Source of the DNA: Myxococcales bacterium
GTDB lineage: Bacteria; Myxococcota; Polyangia; Nannocystales; Nannocystaceae
DNA: 64,000 nucleotides
Direction of reading: 5' to 3'
NCBI GenBank assembly: GCA_016793465.1
Contig: JAEUJW010000066.1
Coordinates: 151,548-215,547 of the forward strand
How positions within the stretch are numbered: position 1 is the stretch's first letter; each line of letters begins with the position of its first letter. The notes under the pieces were generated by a model, which did no database searches, was not told the DNA's origin, and saw nothing but the letters and a program-made list of their open reading frames with translations. A program made the translations under genes and the position numbers. Below are positions 17,501 to 24,374 of this stretch, in pieces.

Positions 17501-20500
17501 AGGTCGCGCTGCAGCACAGCGACGCGGCCGTGCAGCTCGAGGCCGCCCTCGGCCTCGCCTTCATCGGCGAGCCCGCCGGCTCCTCGCTGCTGTTCACCGC
17601 CGGCAAGAACGCCCCGTCGCCCGACCTCGGCCTCCACGCCGCCCTGGCCCTCGGCCTCGACGACGTGTTCATGGCCTTCCTCGACCACGCCAACGACAAG
17701 GTCCGCGACAAGGCCCTGCTCATCATCCTCATGCGCGAGATGGTCGAGGGCGACGGCGTGCCCGACCGCTGCCTCGCCGCCCTGTCGTCGGCCCACCCGC
17801 GCGTGCGCCTCGTCGCCGCCCAGGCCCTCGAGCACTTCGGCGACGACGCGGCCTTCTCGAAGTTCGTCGCCGACCTCACCAACGACCGCGGCGAGGGCAA
17901 GGCGAAGTTCACCATCCCGCCCGCCACCTCCCGCGCGCTCGCCGAGGTCATCACGTTCGGCGACGCCAGGGGCAACCCGCAGTTGAAGGTCCGCGCGGCG
18001 CGCCTGCTCGACGCCCTCCGCGAGGACAAGCAGGAGTCGTTCGACCGCCAGTGGGGCGTGTTCTCCCGCCGCTACGCCGGCGCCCTCGCCGACGCCCACG
18101 CGCTCGCCGACAAGCGCAGCCCGCAGAAGCCCGCCTACGCCCCCGACGAGCTGCGTCAGGTCGTGTTCGGCGCCTACGCGGCCCTCTCGCGCCTCCCCGG
18201 CGGCAACACCGAGATGCGCATCCGCCAGACCGCGCTCTCGCGGCTGCTCGCCGGCGTCACCCCGCCGAAGGACGGCAAGCCCAAGAAGGGCGAGCAGGCC
18301 CCGCTCGCCGCGGTCCAGAGCGTGCTCGTGCTGGCCCTCGGCGACCCGCACCAGACGGTGCGCAAGCAAGCGTTCGACGGCCTGAAGGCCACCGGCATGG
18401 ACGCCACGGCCCTCGCCGCCGAGGCCCTCGCGACCGGCCAGCGCGACACCGGCGCCCTCGGCCTCGCCCTGCTCGCCCAGCAAGGCAAGGGCGCCGCCGG
18501 CTTAAAAGTCCTCGAGGACGTGCTCGCGGTCCGCGACGACGGCCTCGAGCAGGAGGCCGCCAAGCTGCTCGCCGAGCTGAAGGGCGGCAAGCCGCAGGAG
18601 GGCGAGAGCGACGCGGCGATCGCCGCGCGCCGCGACGCCTGGGTGTACGTGCACAAGCTCAGCCTCGGCGCCCGCTCCGAGGCCCTGCGCCAGGCGGCCG
18701 TCGGCGGCCTCGCCGGCTACTACGAGGAGAGCGGCAAGGGCCCGGCCGCCGAGGCCCTGCGCGCCGCGCTCGGCTCGAAGTACCGCGCCCAGCGCTTCGC
18801 CGCCGCCCAGCAGCTCGCGACCAAGAAGGACATCGCCGCCTTCGACGTGCTCGTCGAGATGCTGCGCTCCGACCAGTCGGGCGAGCAGACCGAGGCGATC
18901 CGCGCGCTCCAGCGACTCGGCGATCCCAGGGCCGCCGCGGCCTTCATGGACCGCATCGACCGCGACCCCGCCGGCACCGCCCGCGTCGACGAATTATTAA
19001 AGACCGCGGGCACGTTCCGCCAGGTCAGCGACGCCACCCGCCTGCTCGGCTACCTCGACAACCCGAAGCGCCGCGCCGCCGCCTTCGCCGCGCTCATGAC
19101 CATCTCCGGCCACGATCAGCGCATCGAGGACCCGGAGGACAACGGCGCCCTCTCGACCGTCCCTAGCACCAGCAGCGACGCCGACGACGACGACGACGAC
19201 GATTACAGCGACGACGACGACAGCGACGACGACGACAGCGACGCGCCCAGCTTCCAGGCCGACTGGGAGAAGAAGCAGCACCCGCGCCACGACGACGTGC
19301 TCGTGCAGATCGCCGAGGCCGCGCGCCGCCTGTCCGACGACCGCCAGCTGCAGGCGATCGCCCTGCCGATGCGCTGGGCCCGCGGCAAGGAGCTGGACGC
19401 CGCGCTCGCGCCGCTCATCACCTATCCCAAGCCGGACATCGCCCGCAAGGCGACCGAGGCGATCGGCTGGCGTCTACGTAAACGCGGCGGCCCGCCCGAC
19501 CCGCTGTCCGCCGCGCTCAAGTCGAGCGACCCGGAGATCTCCTTCCTCGCCGCCGAGGGCCTCGCGCTCGCCGGCCGGGGCGACGGCATCAGCGTCCTGC
19601 TGACCGCCATCGACCTCCTGCCCGACCTGAACATGCGCCGCCGGGCCGTGCGCGCCCTCGGCGAGCTCGGCGACGCCCGGGCGCTCGACACCTTCCTCCG
19701 CCTCGTCAACGAGGACGGCCACGCCCTGCAGGACGAGGCCGCCGAGGCGCTCGGCCACATGGGCAAGGCCGCCGAGGCCACGCCCGGCCAGTCCGACAAG
19801 ATCTTCAACATCCTGTCGCGCCTGTCCAACGGGACAGGTACGGCGGCCCAGCGCGCGCTCGTCGGCCTGCGCTGGTTCGGCACCCACGAGGCCTGGAAGC
19901 TGATCCGCGGGCGCGCCAAGGACGAGAACGGCACCACCCGCGGCACCGTCGCCCGCCTGCTCGAGTACGACAAGGACCAGGCCACCCTCGGCCTCATCGC
20001 CGAGCGCCTGCGCGAGGAGTCGTGGTCGGCCACGGCGCAAGCGCTGGCCCACAGCCTGCGCAAGCTGTCGGGCGCCGACTCGCTCGAGCCCGACTACGTG
20101 TTCCTGCAGGCCAACCAGGCCAGCCTCGAGAAGGACACGCTCGAGCGCCTGCGCCAGCGCGGCGACCCGGCCCGCCTGATCGCCCTGCTGCCGACCATTA
20201 AACGCGCCGAGGCTTACCTCGCGCCGGTCGTGCAGATCCTCCTGACCCGCACGCCGCTGCCGATCGACGCCGCCGCGCCGCACCTCGGCTCGGTCCACCC
20301 GCGCGTCGCCGCGGTCGCCGCGGAGATCATCGGGCGCGCCGGTCCGTCCGCCGCCAAGGCCCACGGCAAGCGCCTCGCCGAGGTCACGAAGGCCGCGCGC
20401 GAGGCCTGGCTCGCCGAGCACGCCCGCCTGTGCGACGGCAAGACCCACCGCCTCGACGAGGTCACCCCGCCGTACAAGGCCGCGCTGTGGGCCTCGTCCC

Positions 20501-21111
20501 GCCTCGACGTCGCCGGCGACGAACTCGTCGCCGCCGTCACGCTCGCCGACGGCTCGGCCAAGCCGCTGCCCGCCCGCCCGCTGCGCCGCCAGGCCGCCCT
20601 CGGCCTCGCCGACGGCGCGGGCGGCAAGGCCGGCGCCGAGGCCCTGCGGGCTGTCCTTCGGGACAGCAACGACGCCGACCTGCGCAGCATCGCCGCCGCC
20701 GGCCTGGCCGCCCGCAGCGCCGACAACGCCAGCCTGGTCCCGCTCGTGCTCGACGACGCCGCCAGCCTCGCGCGCCTGGTCCCGAAGACCGGCACCGCCG
20801 GCCTGCGCCCCGCGGCCGGCGACGTGCACCGCCAGGGCGTGGTGCTCGCGCACCTCGTCGCCGCCGGCGACGGGGCCGCGCTGATCGCCGCGCTGAAGGA
20901 CAAGAAGACCGGCGAGACCGCCCGCCTCGCGCTCGTCGAGGCCCTCGGCAAGCTGCCGAGCGACGAGGCGAGGACCGCCCTGCGCACCCTCGGGTCGACC
21001 GAGTCCGAGGACGAAGAGCTGCGCAAGGCCGCCTGGCGGGCCCTGCGTCGCAACAAGCGGCTCTCCATCAGTAAACCCGCGCGGCACGGCCGCTGGGAGG
21101 TGCAACCGTGA
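14503..21111 (+). CDS. giant beta-propeller plus HEAT-repeat protein, 2202 aa
   Basis: The N-terminal 300 residues are WD40/PQQ-like propeller blades (VYVAGTDGHIYVA, VWLVVGGDRGTLSVFD, FYTGGLDANIKIWT, VAACKDNTLRLFPVD). From about 310 to the end the protein is a continuous HEAT/PBS-lyase-like solenoid (LGDPDPGVRKDAFEFALKR, LGELGDARALDTFLRL), with dozens of about 30-residue units. It is interrupted by a Lys-rich linker near 570-600 and a very acidic Asp/Ser tract near 1555-1585. No catalytic motif or export signal is visible. It overlaps the previous gene by 1 nt and the next by 4 nt (GTGA), so all are translated from one message. A scaffold or sensor role is inferred. The gene holds two CTGTC palindromes and two TTAATTAA words. 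Confidence 0.88.
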   Translation: MSTATTSDKFTTDKYTQIRGELRALLGHGPQLLVVTVHPEGQPTALYRLNVDSGELTSGPLGGGGTHLLADDGHVYVAGTDGHIYVAPIDKGAPKSLGPKLDPAPVALAFAGKDRLAAVCGKELVIVGRSNGKELQRLTLGEFGVSVASDPSGVWLVVGGDRGTLSVFDCEDKEKFFAAESKKIHDGAINALMFETEELRVTSVGADNKVLGTHVRGELEPEDRSGKNGHSSGTTAVIPGVADKFYTGGLDANIKIWTRGAGQRKPSSQKEGLAKVVALALVDFKGRPHLVAACKDNTLRLFPVDAGGKVGDRIQLFHGAQTWAEYELKRRDPKLREVSLRALAGWNDATSLELLAGRVTEDEDHGLKVLATELLGATNNPRAIKLLEPLIKANEEAVRLAALAALRKLEGEDSLRILDLALAAQQRDVGTVAIEALARLAKKDDLAYARLTSALGQNPREVRLAALVALESLHPDKSPEPELIALRAKPADIRKTALVRFYQRDMLALPDVQSALRRFSADADAGVRQTAFLISLLTTPKLAAALRFHSKQIHRQLHDIETAPDPTAEVKAAEKPKTGKPDKAKAPSDDDLPKAKKVDPSEVSEADKRPLLEAMASRALDTCLSGATGLASLQDPRALGTLLQLSREQTASVRVETCKALAELADPRGAARLRLMLRDGDASVRDAAFTALTRLEDRAPLAVAEAGLLAEHEDVRRRGLDLLIKQLKKGHEPAAVTLLERALGDAGKSVRTEAFKSALGLEIAGGGPASLRFVLKSLHADVRREVLTEVIGQISQSWAWPLLIELLGDPDPGVRKDAFEFALKRTKGIGLEPLSAALAGKYADLRTEAVKVLAKRKAPGTQELLNKAVDDDDENVRQLAVDALLVGDSEDALTAAMASKHPDVVVRAACARAVLGDPAARAPLQAMIAEPEPEVAQLRTKWLDRAVRALGGLAELGDPAAAAAVLPLLQHKDAKIRQTAAHALAWMARPGNANAIFALKVALQHSDAAVQLEAALGLAFIGEPAGSSLLFTAGKNAPSPDLGLHAALALGLDDVFMAFLDHANDKVRDKALLIILMREMVEGDGVPDRCLAALSSAHPRVRLVAAQALEHFGDDAAFSKFVADLTNDRGEGKAKFTIPPATSRALAEVITFGDARGNPQLKVRAARLLDALREDKQESFDRQWGVFSRRYAGALADAHALADKRSPQKPAYAPDELRQVVFGAYAALSRLPGGNTEMRIRQTALSRLLAGVTPPKDGKPKKGEQAPLAAVQSVLVLALGDPHQTVRKQAFDGLKATGMDATALAAEALATGQRDTGALGLALLAQQGKGAAGLKVLEDVLAVRDDGLEQEAAKLLAELKGGKPQEGESDAAIAARRDAWVYVHKLSLGARSEALRQAAVGGLAGYYEESGKGPAAEALRAALGSKYRAQRFAAAQQLATKKDIAAFDVLVEMLRSDQSGEQTEAIRALQRLGDPRAAAAFMDRIDRDPAGTARVDELLKTAGTFRQVSDATRLLGYLDNPKRRAAAFAALMTISGHDQRIEDPEDNGALSTVPSTSSDADDDDDDDYSDDDDSDDDDSDAPSFQADWEKKQHPRHDDVLVQIAEAARRLSDDRQLQAIALPMRWARGKELDAALAPLITYPKPDIARKATEAIGWRLRKRGGPPDPLSAALKSSDPEISFLAAEGLALAGRGDGISVLLTAIDLLPDLNMRRRAVRALGELGDARALDTFLRLVNEDGHALQDEAAEALGHMGKAAEATPGQSDKIFNILSRLSNGTGTAAQRALVGLRWFGTHEAWKLIRGRAKDENGTTRGTVARLLEYDKDQATLGLIAERLREESWSATAQALAHSLRKLSGADSLEPDYVFLQANQASLEKDTLERLRQRGDPARLIALLPTIKRAEAYLAPVVQILLTRTPLPIDAAAPHLGSVHPRVAAVAAEIIGRAGPSAAKAHGKRLAEVTKAAREAWLAEHARLCDGKTHRLDEVTPPYKAALWASSRLDVAGDELVAAVTLADGSAKPLPARPLRRQAALGLADGAGGKAGAEALRAVLRDSNDADLRSIAAAGLAARSADNASLVPLVLDDAASLARLVPKTGTAGLRPAAGDVHRQGVVLAHLVAAGDGAALIAALKDKKTGETARLALVEALGKLPSDEARTALRTLGSTESEDEELRKAAWRALRRNKRLSISKPARHGRWEVQP
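19822..19837. repeat. dispersed palindrome CTGTC-N6-GACAG
   Basis: CTGTCCAACGGGACAG lies in frame inside the giant HEAT-repeat gene, encoding part of a loop (LSNGTGT) between helices. Confidence 0.6.
20651..20666. repeat. dispersed palindrome CTGTC-N6-GACAG
   Basis: CTGTCCTTCGGGACAG lies in frame inside the giant HEAT-repeat gene, encoding AVLRDSN at a HEAT-unit turn. Confidence 0.6.
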
Positions 21112-23012
21112 GCAGCGAAGAGACCGACAAGCCCGAAGCCGGGGCCGAGCAGGACTCGCAGAAGCCGGAGGACCAGCTCGCCGACCCGCGCACCCCGGTC
21201 ACCCTGACCTACGGCGGCGCCAGCCAGCTCGTCAGCGGCGACGCCGACGCCCGCCTCGCCCTGTTCGCCAACACCCGTCGCCCGGACGTCCACGCCGACG
21301 CGAAGATCAAGGACCCGCTGAAGCTCCGCGAGGCCCTCTCGGCCCTCTACGAGGTCGTCAGCTCGGACTTCCGCTACGTCCCGCGCGACAAGACCGCGTA
21401 CCTCGCGTACATGCGCCTGCGCAAGTCGATGGCCGGACAGAGCGCCGTGCAGGCCCAGCAGGCCTACTTCGAGTGGCTCGCGCGCAATGACCCGACGGCC
21501 TGGCTGGTGCTCGACCCCATCGTCACCGTCCACCCCGACCGCCTGATCTTCGAGGTGTTCTCGAAGGACGAAGGCGCCTACGCCCAGCTCGGCGTCGACT
21601 GGTCGGCGCTCGACGTCGCCGGCACCCCGCGCTACGGCACGACCAACATCGACTACAGCAAGGGCCTGTTCGACGGCGTGCAGCGCATGCGCAGCTACCG
21701 TCCGACCCGCCTGACCATCGGTCGAGAGGCAGTCTCGCTCGCGACCGGCGACGCCAAGCCCACCGTCGAGAAGACCATCCAGATCCCCGACAGCTGGCTG
21801 CGCGGCTTCCTGCAGGTCCAGAGCGCCGCGACCCTGCCGACCACGGTCGTCACGATCGCCGCGATCGACCTCTACAACACGCTCCGCCAGCTGCGCATGC
21901 ACGCCGACAAGAAGGGCGGCGGCCGCGGCGTGCGCATCGAGCTCGTGCCCGGCGAGCCGCCGCGCCTCGTGCTCGAGCCGTGGGAGCTCGTGCTCACCTC
22001 GAGCGCCGGCCCGTACAAGGGCCGCGCCCCCGCGCTGATCCGCATCTGGGGCCGCCGTCGCCTCAGCCTGCTGCGCCGCCTGCTGCCGTTCGTCGACACC
22101 GTCGACATCCACCTGCTCGGCTCGGGCCTTCCGAGCTTCTACGTGCTGCGCGCCGGCCCCGTCACCCTCACGCTCGGCCTCTCGGGCTTCACCAGCGCCA
22201 ACTGGTCGCAGTCGGTCGGCTTCGACCAGCTGCTCCCGCGCGACCGCGACGACGCCGTCAAGTCGACCCTCGCCGCCGTGCTCGAGCAGCTCAACAACGT
22301 GTGGGTCGCCTCCGCCGAGTCGCTCGTCAAGGCCACCAAGAAGCCGGCCAGCGAGGTCTACACCGCGCTGCAGATCGCCTGCCAGAACGGCCGCGTCATG
22401 TACGACCTGGCCCGCGACGTCTACCGCCTGCGCCCGCTCACCGAGGCCCCGCTCGACCTCTCGCGCCTGCAGTACCGCAGCGTGCGCGAGCGCATCGCCC
22501 ATGACCTCGTGCAGCGCGGCGCGGTCAAGATCGCCAGCGAGAACCGCATCTACGGCACCGGCCTCGAGATCACCGGCAAGGTCGTCGTCGAGTCCGACCG
22601 CCGCGAGTACCGCCCGCAGCTCGTGCTCGACGACGACGGCCGCGTCAAGTCGGCCGAGTGCACCTGCACGTTCTTCCGCAAGCACAGGCTGAAGGAGGGC
22701 CCGTGCGCCCACCTCATCGCCCTGCGCGTGGCCCAGGCCCAGGAGGAGGAGCGCCGCCGCCAGGCCCGCGGCAAGGCCCGCACGAGCATCACCATCGAGA
22801 CCCGCACCTACGCCCGCCGCCACGGCGAGGCCGAGGAGGTGTGCCAGATCTCCCTCGACCGCCAGCGCATCAAGCTGCGCTGGGGCCCGCGCGGCCACAA
22901 CCTCCGCGTGCAGAGCCTGGTCTTCAACACGGTCGCCGAAGCGCGCGCGGCCTACTTCGAACGCGTCGACGACCTCGAGGCGCGGGGCTACCTGGACGGA
23001 ACCGCGGGGTAA
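21108..23012 (+). CDS. SWIM zinc-finger protein, 634 aa
   Basis: The SWIM motif is explicit: C518-x-C520, twelve residues, C533-x-H535 (ECTCTFFRKHRLKEGPCAHL). It is followed by a helix and a basic stretch (EEERRRQARGKAR). Upstream regions are mixed alpha/beta with no motif I recognise: an acidic, disordered first 40 residues, a middle section (KTIQIPDSWLRGFLQVQSAA) and strand-rich parts (RGVRIELVPGEPPRLVLEPW). SWIM fingers bind DNA or proteins. The GTG start overlaps the preceding stop by 4 nt, and the RT gene begins 3 nt after its stop, so translation is coupled. It probably bridges the RT and the solenoid proteins; this is inference. Confidence 0.88.
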   Translation: MSSEETDKPEAGAEQDSQKPEDQLADPRTPVTLTYGGASQLVSGDADARLALFANTRRPDVHADAKIKDPLKLREALSALYEVVSSDFRYVPRDKTAYLAYMRLRKSMAGQSAVQAQQAYFEWLARNDPTAWLVLDPIVTVHPDRLIFEVFSKDEGAYAQLGVDWSALDVAGTPRYGTTNIDYSKGLFDGVQRMRSYRPTRLTIGREAVSLATGDAKPTVEKTIQIPDSWLRGFLQVQSAATLPTTVVTIAAIDLYNTLRQLRMHADKKGGGRGVRIELVPGEPPRLVLEPWELVLTSSAGPYKGRAPALIRIWGRRRLSLLRRLLPFVDTVDIHLLGSGLPSFYVLRAGPVTLTLGLSGFTSANWSQSVGFDQLLPRDRDDAVKSTLAAVLEQLNNVWVASAESLVKATKKPASEVYTALQIACQNGRVMYDLARDVYRLRPLTEAPLDLSRLQYRSVRERIAHDLVQRGAVKIASENRIYGTGLEITGKVVVESDRREYRPQLVLDDDGRVKSAECTCTFFRKHRLKEGPCAHLIALRVAQAQEEERRRQARGKARTSITIETRTYARRHGEAEEVCQISLDRQRIKLRWGPRGHNLRVQSLVFNTVAEARAAYFERVDDLEARGYLDGTAG

Positions 23013-23015
23013 ACC

Positions 23016-24323
23016 ATGGCGACCACTTTCCGCATCGACTACACCCGGCTCCTCGACCTCTGGCGGAGCATCGAGCAGGCCGGCGGCCGCGACAAGTACA
23101 TCCAGGCCCAGCTGAAGGAGAAGGGCTACCTCATCGAGCGCAAGCCGACCGACAACATGTCGAAGGCCGAGCTCGACCGCTACAAGAAGACGCTGAAGGA
23201 GGAGGCCGCCGAGAAGCGCCGCCTCGCCAAGGAGGCCTGGCAGGCCTACAAGGCCGCCCACCTGGTCCACCTCGGCGAGGGCGTGTTCTGGAACGACGAC
23301 CTCGACCACGACAAGTGGGACCTCCCCGACGGCAAGGAGCGCCAGGCCGAGAACGAGCTGCCGAAGCTCGACAAGCCCAAGCAGCTGGCCGAGGCCCTCG
23401 GCGTGTCGATCGCCGAGCTGCGCGTGCTCGCCTACCACCGCGACGCCGCCACGAAATTAAACTACTACCGCTTCACGATCCCCAAGCGCGACGGCTCGCG
23501 CCGCCCGATCTGGGCCCCGCACCGCCGCTTGAAGGCGGCGCAGCGCTGGATCCTCCGCGAGGTGGTCGAGCGCCTGCCGGTCCACGGCGCGGCCCACGGG
23601 TTCCTCCACGGGCGATCGATCGCCTCCAACGCGGCCGTGCACACCGACTCGCAGATCGTCTTGAAGGTCGACCTGAAGGACTTCTTCCCGACCGTCACGC
23701 TGCCGCGGGTCAAGGGCGTGTTCCGCAAGGCCGGCTACCAGGAGCAGATCGCGACCATCCTCGCCCTGCTGTGCACCGAGGCCCCGCGCCAGGTCACCGA
23801 GGTCGAGGGCAAGCAGTACTTCCTCGCCCTCGGCCCGCGCTGCCTCCCGCAGGGCGCGCCCACCAGCCCCGGCCTGACCAACACCCTGTGCATGCGCATG
23901 GACCGACGCCTCCAGGGCGCCGCCATCAAGCTCGGCTGGCGCTACACCCGCTACGCCGACGACCTCACCTTCAGCCTCCCCAACGGCCACAAAGGCAAGC
24001 CGGGCCTCGGCAAGCTGCTCGGAACGATCTCCGCGATCGCCGTCGCCGAGGGTTTTGTCGTGCACCCCGACAAGACCCGCGTGTCGCGCTCCGGCGGCCG
24101 CCAGCGCGTCACCGGCCTCGTCGTCAACGGCAAGACCGGCCCCCGCGTCCCGCGAGACATCAAGCGCCAGGTCCGCGCCGCCCTGCACAACCTCACCAGG
24201 GGCAAGCCCCTGCGCGAGGGCGAGACGCTCAGCAAGCTCGCCGGCATGGTCGCCTACATCAGCATGACCGACCGCAAGCTCGGCCAGAAGCTGCGCGCCC
24301 AGCTGGCCCAGCTCGGCGGCTGA
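23016..24323 (+). CDS. retron-clade reverse transcriptase, 435 aa
   Basis: An RNA-directed DNA polymerase. The RT fold spans about 145-400, with the first catalytic Asp in VDLKDFFPTV (D219) and the catalytic pair in YADD (D315, D316). PQGAPTSPGLTN (motif 4) is also present. Both retron-specific marks are visible: NAxxH (N205-H209, NAAVH) and VTG (365-367). RT motif 1/2 (IPKRDGSRRPIWAP, HGAAHGFLHGRS) closely resembles myxobacterial retron RTs from memory. The N-terminal about 140 residues are a helical, charged extension. It is the last gene of the operon, 3 nt behind the SWIM gene, leaving no space for the usual upstream msr-msd. A hairpin follows at 24343. Confidence 0.95.
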   Translation: MATTFRIDYTRLLDLWRSIEQAGGRDKYIQAQLKEKGYLIERKPTDNMSKAELDRYKKTLKEEAAEKRRLAKEAWQAYKAAHLVHLGEGVFWNDDLDHDKWDLPDGKERQAENELPKLDKPKQLAEALGVSIAELRVLAYHRDAATKLNYYRFTIPKRDGSRRPIWAPHRRLKAAQRWILREVVERLPVHGAAHGFLHGRSIASNAAVHTDSQIVLKVDLKDFFPTVTLPRVKGVFRKAGYQEQIATILALLCTEAPRQVTEVEGKQYFLALGPRCLPQGAPTSPGLTNTLCMRMDRRLQGAAIKLGWRYTRYADDLTFSLPNGHKGKPGLGKLLGTISAIAVAEGFVVHPDKTRVSRSGGRQRVTGLVVNGKTGPRVPRDIKRQVRAALHNLTRGKPLREGETLSKLAGMVAYISMTDRKLGQKLRAQLAQLGG

Positions 24324-24342
24324 GCGCGACGCCCCGCACAGC

Positions 24343-24364
24343 GACCTGGCCCTCGGACCAGGTC
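24343..24364. terminator. hairpin between RT gene and convergent kinase gene
   Basis: A perfect 7-bp stem (GACCTGG / CCAGGTC) with an 8-nt loop lies in the 51-nt gap between two convergent genes. No T-run follows on the plus strand. It probably acts as a bidirectional, possibly Rho-assisted, terminator. Confidence 0.5.
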
Positions 24365-24374
24365 GTTCTCGCGG

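Noticed and set aside
20214..23438. 1074-codon antisense frame across the HEAT and SWIM genes
   Set aside because: It crosses three real genes on the other strand, has no domain, and ends at compositional accidents.
24324..24374. Template RNA downstream of the RT
   Set aside because: 51 nt with a single 7-bp hairpin is too short; a terminator explains it.
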